Source: DATKKX01 sp035542775
GTDB lineage: Bacteria; Planctomycetota; Phycisphaerae; UBA1845; UTPLA1
Direction: 5' to 3'
NCBI GenBank assembly: GCA_035542775.1
Contig: DATKKX010000117.1
Coordinates: 1 to 10,541 of the forward strand
Length of the DNA: 10,541 nt
Under the pieces are notes generated by a model, which had not been told where the DNA came from, searched no databases, and saw only the letters and a list, made by a program, of their open reading frames with translations. The translations under genes and the position numbers were made by a program. This document shows positions 6,342 through 10,541 of the stretch, piece after piece (within the stretch, counting starts at the first letter, position 1; every line of letters begins with the position of its first letter).

Positions 6342-7807
6342 CTTGCAAGGCGGAGAACCACGTATCCCTGGGTGTACATCGCACATGGGTCAAGTACGTC
6401 GAGAAAGGCCGCTTCCCCGACAGCCGCCGCTTTTTTCAGGTCACGCGATGCAACCACTGCGCTAACCCTCCCTGCGTTGCGATCTGCCCCGTCAAGGCGA
6501 TGTATCAGCGAAAAGACGGCATCGTCGATTTCGACCAGACCCGGTGCATCGGCTGCAAGGGCTGCCTGCAGGCCTGTCCCTATGACGCCATTTACATCGA
6601 TCCGGTGACCCACACCGCCGCCAAGTGTACCTACTGCGCCCACCGCGTGGAGGTGGCCATCGAGCCGGCCTGCGTCACCGTCTGCCCGGAGCACGCCATC
6701 GTGGCGGGCGACCTGGACCAGCCCGGGAGCGAGATCGCCCAACTCGTTTCACGGGAGCAGTTCCGCGTTCGCAAGCCCGAGCAGAATACGCTGCCGCATG
6801 TGTTCTACCTGGCCGCCGATGAGGCGACCATCTCGCCAACCGCGGCGTCGTACGAAAACGCCTACATGTGGGCCGACCGGAACGATCGCATCGCCGGCGG
6901 CGGCGCCATTCGCATGCCCCCGAATCGTGCCATTCCGGCCCCCGTGAGAGCGGCCTACGACGTCGAGCATGAGCGGCCTTGGGACTGGCGCGTGCCGGCT
7001 TATGCCTGGACGAAGTCCATCGGCGCGGCCGTACTGGCGGTACCCGCCGTCGCGGCGGCGCTGGGGTGGCTTCAGACGAGCAAGGCCCTGAACCTCTTCC
7101 TGGTGCTGCTGGCTCTGGTATTCACAGGGCTTACCGCTTTGCTGCTGGTCTCTGATCTCTCTCGCCGCGAGCGATTCATGTTCGTCCTAAACCGGGCCCA
7201 GGGAAAATCCTGGATCGCCCGCGGAGCCTACATCCTGATTGCCTACAGCGTTCTGTGCGTGCTCTATGGGCTCGCCGTGCTGATTGGGATCAGCTCGTTG
7301 AGTAGTGTGCTCCTGTGGCTGACCGTGGCCGGAGGCGGTCTGGCGGCGATCTATACCGCGTGGCTGTTTGGCCAATGCGAAGGCCGCGATTTGTGGCAGA
7401 CGCCGTTGTTGCCGCTGCACATGCTGGTGCAGGGTTGGCTGGCCAGCGCCGCGGTCCTGGCTTTGCTGGCGCCGGCGTGCGCCGATGCGTCCCAGACGCT
7501 CCGTGTAGCGGGCGGGGCACTGGCCCTTGGGCTCGCTTTCCACTTGCTGACAATGATCGCGGAATTCCTGATGCCTCCGGCGACGGATTCCGCTCAATAC
7601 GCGGCCCGCTTGTTGACCCGTGGTCCGTTCCGTTTTGCCTTTTGGGCCGGGGCCATTGTGCTCGGCGTGCTCATTCCGGCCGTGCTTCTCGCCGTCGGCT
7701 GGGGACAGGCCGGACTGATCGGATGGGCCGCCGCATCGGCGCTGGTCGGGATGCTGGTCTACGAATGGTGTTTCGTCATGGCCGGCCAGGGCGTGCCGAA
7801 CAGTTGA
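6281..7807 (+). CDS. PsrB-PsrC fusion: four-cluster ferredoxin plus NrfD membrane anchor
   Basis: A 508 aa fusion of the electron-transfer and membrane subunits of a molybdoenzyme complex. Residues 1-140 hold all 16 cysteines for four [4Fe-4S] clusters in DmsB/PsrB order: 12, 15, 18, 22; 57, 60, 65, 69; 89, 92, 95, 99; 116, 119, 131, 135. After a linker of about 100 residues come eight hydrophobic helices (from about 246 to the end) of the NrfD/PsrC type, with the typical SDLSRRERF loop after helix 2 and WIARGAY before helix 3. NrfD subunits interact with menaquinone and lack haem. The ATG at 6281 has GAGGAG at 6268-6273 and lies inside the preceding gene. PsrB and PsrC are usually separate proteins. 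The fusion puts the ferredoxin domain on one fixed side of the membrane; with no signal peptide before it, I infer the cytoplasmic side. Confidence 0.88.
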   Translation: MRYGFVIDQRKCIGCHACSVACKAENHVSLGVHRTWVKYVEKGRFPDSRRFFQVTRCNHCANPPCVAICPVKAMYQRKDGIVDFDQTRCIGCKGCLQACPYDAIYIDPVTHTAAKCTYCAHRVEVAIEPACVTVCPEHAIVAGDLDQPGSEIAQLVSREQFRVRKPEQNTLPHVFYLAADEATISPTAASYENAYMWADRNDRIAGGGAIRMPPNRAIPAPVRAAYDVEHERPWDWRVPAYAWTKSIGAAVLAVPAVAAALGWLQTSKALNLFLVLLALVFTGLTALLLVSDLSRRERFMFVLNRAQGKSWIARGAYILIAYSVLCVLYGLAVLIGISSLSSVLLWLTVAGGGLAAIYTAWLFGQCEGRDLWQTPLLPLHMLVQGWLASAAVLALLAPACADASQTLRVAGGALALGLAFHLLTMIAEFLMPPATDSAQYAARLLTRGPFRFAFWAGAIVLGVLIPAVLLAVGWGQAGLIGWAAASALVGMLVYEWCFVMAGQGVPNS

Positions 7808-7898
7808 TGGCAAAAGGGGACTGGCTCCGAGCCGAGTGCGCTTGGTGCAGTCAAGAAAGGGCTGCCGCGAGGTGCCTGTCCCCTTTTGCCATTGACTG
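7801..7898. repeat. Long hairpin / REP-like palindromic element
   Basis: A perfect 15-base inverted repeat, ATGGCAAAAGGGGAC at 7807-7821 and its complement at 7878-7892. The stem extends outward through two G-T pairs to 7801/7898, and inward through GGC (7823-7825 with 7874-7876) and CC (7827-7828 with 7871-7872), broken only by T/T mismatches at 7822/7877 and 7826/7873. About 42 bases separate the inner arms, and a small GGCTCCGAGCC palindrome lies within. It begins on the last base of the preceding stop codon and fills the gap before the molybdoenzyme gene. The geometry and the GGGGAC-TGGC / GGGGAC-AGGC arms resemble REP elements mobilised by REP-associated tyrosine transposases. It could also stabilise the upstream mRNA or act as a partial terminator; neither arm ends in a T run beyond TTTT at 7884-7887, which is within the stem. 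Confidence 0.75.
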
Positions 7899-7908
7899 CT
7901 AAGTCTGT

Positions 7909-7915
7909 GGAGGTG
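7909..7915 (+). promoter_or_regulatory. Strong ribosome binding site of the molybdoenzyme gene
   Basis: GGAGGTG ends 5 bases before the ATG at 7921, the best Shine-Dalgarno match in the operon. It fixes the start of the last gene and suggests independent, efficient translation of the catalytic subunit after the hairpin gap. Confidence 0.75.
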
Positions 7916-7920
7916 CGTCG

Positions 7921-10541
7921 ATGAAGGATTTTTCTCGCGCCGGTAGTCACCTGGCCTCATGCCCGCCGGTGGAAAAGTGGGACGATTGGGCCGAGTACGA
8001 TCCACAAGTCTGGCCACAACGAGTGCTGCGGCACTATCAGCTCATTCCCACGATCTGTTTCAACTGCGAATCGGCCTGCGGGCTATTGGCCTACGTCAAC
8101 AAGGAAACCGGGCAGATCGACAAGTTTGAAGGCAACCCTGTCCATCCGGCCAGTCGCGGCAGGCTCTGCGCCAAAGGCCCGGCCGTCATCAACCAGATCA
8201 AGGACCCCGACCGCATCCTCTATCCGCTCAAGCGAGTGGGCAATCGCGGCGAGGGCAAGTGGCAACGGGTCAGTTGGAACGAGGTACTGGAGACGTTCGG
8301 CAAGAGGATCGCCCAGGCCATTCGCGAGGGGCGCGGCGAGGAAGTGATGTACCACGTCGGCCGCCCGGGCCACGACGGCTACATGGAGCGCGTGCTCCAG
8401 GGCTGGGGCATTGACGGGCACAACTCTCACACCAACATCTGCTCGGCCTCGGCCAGATTAGGCTACGTGCTATGGACCGGCATGGACCGGCCATCGCCCG
8501 ATCACGCCAATTCCCATTTCATCCTGCTGCTCAGCTCGCACCTGGAGACGGGCCACTACTTCAACCCTCACGCCCAGCGGATCATCGACGGCAAGATGAA
8601 AGGGGCCCGTCTGGCGGTGATGGACCCGCGACTGTCCAACACCGCGAGCATGGCCGACTATTGGCTGCCGACTCATCCCGGCACCGAGGCCGCTGTCCTG
8701 CTGGCCATGGCCAAGGTAATCCTCGATGAAAACCTGTTCGATGCTCAATACCTCCGCGAATGGGTGAACTGGGAGGAACTCGAGACCGCAGATTTCCACG
8801 GCCAGGGCCTTCCGTTCGACGAGTTCATCGCGGCCTTGCGCCGCCACTACGCCCGGTACACGCCGGAGTACGCCGAGAAAGAAAGCGGGGTTTCAGCGAA
8901 GGTCATCGTGCAGGTGGCCCGTGAGATAGCCGCCGCTGGAAGCCGCTTCGCGTCGCACGCCTGGCGCGGCGCCGCCTCGGGTAATTGCGGAGGCTGGCAG
9001 GCTGTGCGGGCGTTGATGCTGCTGCACGCCCTGACCGGTTCCGTCGGCACCCCCGGCGGCATGAGCCCGAATGGCTGGAACAAATTCGTTCCGAGGCCGT
9101 TCAAGGTTCCCCCGCCGCAACGTCGGTGGAACGAGCTGCTCTACCCGCCGGAGTGGCCGTTGGCACACCACGAATTGTCGGAGCTCTTGCCGCACCTGCT
9201 CAAGGAAGGGCGCGGGCGGCTCGACGCCTACTTCACTCGCGTGTTCAACCCGGTCTGGACTTATCCCGACGGCCTTTCATGGGTCGAGGTGCTGAGGGAC
9301 GAAAAGCTGGTCGGCCTGCACGCCGCGCTCACGCCCGTCTGGAGCGAAACCGCGTGGTACGCGGACTACGTCCTGCCGATGGGCATGAGCTCCGAGCGCC
9401 ACGACGTGATGAGCCAGGAAACCCATGCCTCCAGGTGGATCGGTTTCCGCCAGCCGGTGCTGCGGGTCTTCAAGGAGAAGCGGGGCCAGCCGGTGGAGTT
9501 CTCCTATCAGGCCAATCCGGGCGAGGTCTGGGAAGAGGATGAGTTCTGGATCAACCTGTCGTGGGCCATCGATCCCGACGGCTCGCTCGGCGTGCGGCAG
9601 TGGTTCGAGTCGCCCTACCGGCCCGGCCAGCGCGTCACGGTCGATGAGTACTACCAGTACATCTTCGAGAACTCGGTGCCCGGCCTGCCGGAGGCGGCGG
9701 CGAAGGAGAAGCTGACGCCGCTGGCCTACATGCGCAAGTACGGGTGCTTCGAGGTGGCTCACGACGTTTACCGAGTGAACGAGACGCCGCTTTCGGAAAC
9801 CGATCGCGCGGGCACGACACCGGGGCCCGGCGGCACGCTGCGGCGAGACGACAAGACGATCGGCGTACAGGTCGGCGAAAAAAGCGTCGTCGGCTACAAC
9901 ACGCCCTCCCGCAAGCTCGAGCTCTATTCCCGCACTATGGCCGATTGGAAGTGGCCCGAGCAGGCCCTGCCGGAATACATGAACAGCCACGTGGGGCCGG
10001 CGGCGCTGGCCGCTGCGGCGGGCAAAGCATCCGCCGGTGCGTTCGATCCGGCCGCCACGCCGGGGATCGAATGGCCCGATCACGCCCGCGGCGAGGTCTT
10101 CTGCCTGCTACCGATCTTCCGTCTGCCCACGCTGATCCACACCAGAACCAACAACGCCAAGTTCCTGTTCGAGATCTCCCACCGGAACCCGCTGTGGATC
10201 TCGACCCAGGACGCCGAGCGGCTGGGCAACGTGGCGACCGGCGATCTGATGAAGGTGCATACGGAGATCGGCTATTTCGTGCTGTGCGCCTGGGTCACGG
10301 AAGGTTTGAAGCCCGGCGTCATCGCCTGCTCGCATCACCTGGGCCGCTGGCGAACACAGGAGCAGGTCGGCATCGAGCGCTATGCCTGCGCCCTGGTCGA
10401 TCTCCGCGAGACGGAGCCCGGCAAGTGGAAACTGCGGCAGGTCCACGGCGTCAAGCCCTGGAAGAGCGATGATCCCGACACGCAGCGGGTATGGTGGAGC
10501 AGCGCCGGTGTCAACCAGAACCTGACCTTCCCCGTGCACCC
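7921..10541 (+). CDS. Molybdopterin (bis-PGD) oxidoreductase catalytic subunit, 3' end cut off by the window
   Basis: An open frame of 873 codons with no stop before the right edge; partial. It belongs to the DMSO-reductase superfamily. The N-terminal cluster site is Cys46-X2-Cys49-X3-Cys53-X29-Cys83 (CFNCESAC, then RLCAKG, with Lys85 as the expected electron-path residue). Cys174 in SHTNICSASA sits where the protein ligand to Mo/W lies, as in polysulfide, thiosulfate and arsenate reductases; the Cys/Sec-His pair of formate dehydrogenase is absent. Residues 197-420 are the dinucleotide-binding Rossmann-like domains, and from about 725 (FCLLPI, SHRNPLWI, HHLGRW) is the C-terminal Molydop_binding domain. 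There is no Tat signal, so the enzyme should be cytoplasmic. Upstream lies its matching B-C subunit fusion. The substrate is unknown: a sulfur-, arsenic- or organic-compound reductase or oxidase, or an atypical formate dehydrogenase, all remain possible. Confidence 0.9.
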   Translation, partial: MKDFSRAGSHLASCPPVEKWDDWAEYDPQVWPQRVLRHYQLIPTICFNCESACGLLAYVNKETGQIDKFEGNPVHPASRGRLCAKGPAVINQIKDPDRILYPLKRVGNRGEGKWQRVSWNEVLETFGKRIAQAIREGRGEEVMYHVGRPGHDGYMERVLQGWGIDGHNSHTNICSASARLGYVLWTGMDRPSPDHANSHFILLLSSHLETGHYFNPHAQRIIDGKMKGARLAVMDPRLSNTASMADYWLPTHPGTEAAVLLAMAKVILDENLFDAQYLREWVNWEELETADFHGQGLPFDEFIAALRRHYARYTPEYAEKESGVSAKVIVQVAREIAAAGSRFASHAWRGAASGNCGGWQAVRALMLLHALTGSVGTPGGMSPNGWNKFVPRPFKVPPPQRRWNELLYPPEWPLAHHELSELLPHLLKEGRGRLDAYFTRVFNPVWTYPDGLSWVEVLRDEKLVGLHAALTPVWSETAWYADYVLPMGMSSERHDVMSQETHASRWIGFRQPVLRVFKEKRGQPVEFSYQANPGEVWEEDEFWINLSWAIDPDGSLGVRQWFESPYRPGQRVTVDEYYQYIFENSVPGLPEAAAKEKLTPLAYMRKYGCFEVAHDVYRVNETPLSETDRAGTTPGPGGTLRRDDKTIGVQVGEKSVVGYNTPSRKLELYSRTMADWKWPEQALPEYMNSHVGPAALAAAAGKASAGAFDPAATPGIEWPDHARGEVFCLLPIFRLPTLIHTRTNNAKFLFEISHRNPLWISTQDAERLGNVATGDLMKVHTEIGYFVLCAWVTEGLKPGVIACSHHLGRWRTQEQVGIERYACALVDLRETEPGKWKLRQVHGVKPWKSDDPDTQRVWWSSAGVNQNLTFPVH

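Noticed and set aside
7801..7898. Intrinsic terminator ending the operon before the molybdoenzyme gene
   Set aside because: The hairpin has a large loop and its T stretch is within the stem, not after it. The downstream gene has no visible promoter of its own, so full termination here is unlikely.
9277..10083. Long minus-strand open frame opposite the molybdoenzyme gene
   Set aside because: It is a high-GC shadow: the plus strand carries clear domain motifs throughout, while this frame shows no recognisable domain. The same applies to minus-strand frames at 3021-4031, 5346-6146 and 7187-8017.
7921..10541. Formate dehydrogenase (HdrABC-FDH type) as the identity of the catalytic subunit
   Set aside because: The metal-ligand region reads TNICSASA without the Cys/Sec-His pair typical of formate dehydrogenases. 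It cannot be fully excluded but is not supported.

Overview
The window is GC-rich bacterial DNA with tightly packed genes. It looks like an anaerobe or facultative anaerobe with lipoprotein-type sugar uptake. The repeat in the last intergenic gap (an arm with GGGGAC-TGGC / GGGGAC-AGGC ends) resembles REP-like palindromes I associate with planctomycete genomes, so a Planctomycetota (Phycisphaerae-like) origin is my best guess, held with low confidence. No rRNA, tRNA, CRISPR array or insertion sequence was seen.

Layout. (1) Bases 30-998 (+) encode a sugar ABC transporter substrate-binding lipoprotein; its transporter partners would lie outside the window. (2) Bases 1052-1549 (-) encode a YbaK/ProX-type aminoacyl-tRNA deacylase, convergent with gene 1 and divergent from what follows. 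(3) Bases 1550-1797 are a divergent intergenic region with a plausible sigma70-type promoter facing right. (4) From 1798 to the right edge run six same-strand genes, five of them touching or overlapping: a QmoC-like HdrC-HdrE membrane fusion, a stand-alone HdrC-like double [4Fe-4S] protein, HdrB (two CCG modules), a short QmoA/HdrA-like FAD protein, a PsrB-PsrC (four-cluster ferredoxin plus NrfD) fusion, and, after a 113-base gap with a long hairpin, a molybdenum/tungsten bis-PGD oxidoreductase that runs off the right edge. The last gene has no stop codon within the window but is open for at least 873 codons.

How the genes may work together (inference). The locus joins two electron-transfer systems that are usually described separately: a Qmo/heterodisulfide-reductase-like module (flavin HdrA, non-cubane FeS HdrB, HdrC, and a haem b membrane subunit) and a complex-iron-sulfur-molybdoenzyme module (catalytic A subunit, four-cluster B subunit, NrfD quinone-interacting C subunit). 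The catalytic subunit has no Tat signal peptide, so it should stay in the cytoplasm, where the Hdr proteins also are. A plausible reading is a cytoplasm-facing, membrane-bound supercomplex with two membrane/quinone contacts and one flavin branching site, coupling an unknown Mo/W redox reaction to quinone and to a thiol/disulfide or other low-potential partner. The substrate cannot be read from the sequence. The Mo ligand appears to be cysteine, as in the polysulfide/thiosulfate/arsenate reductase group, without the Cys/Sec-His pair of formate dehydrogenases.
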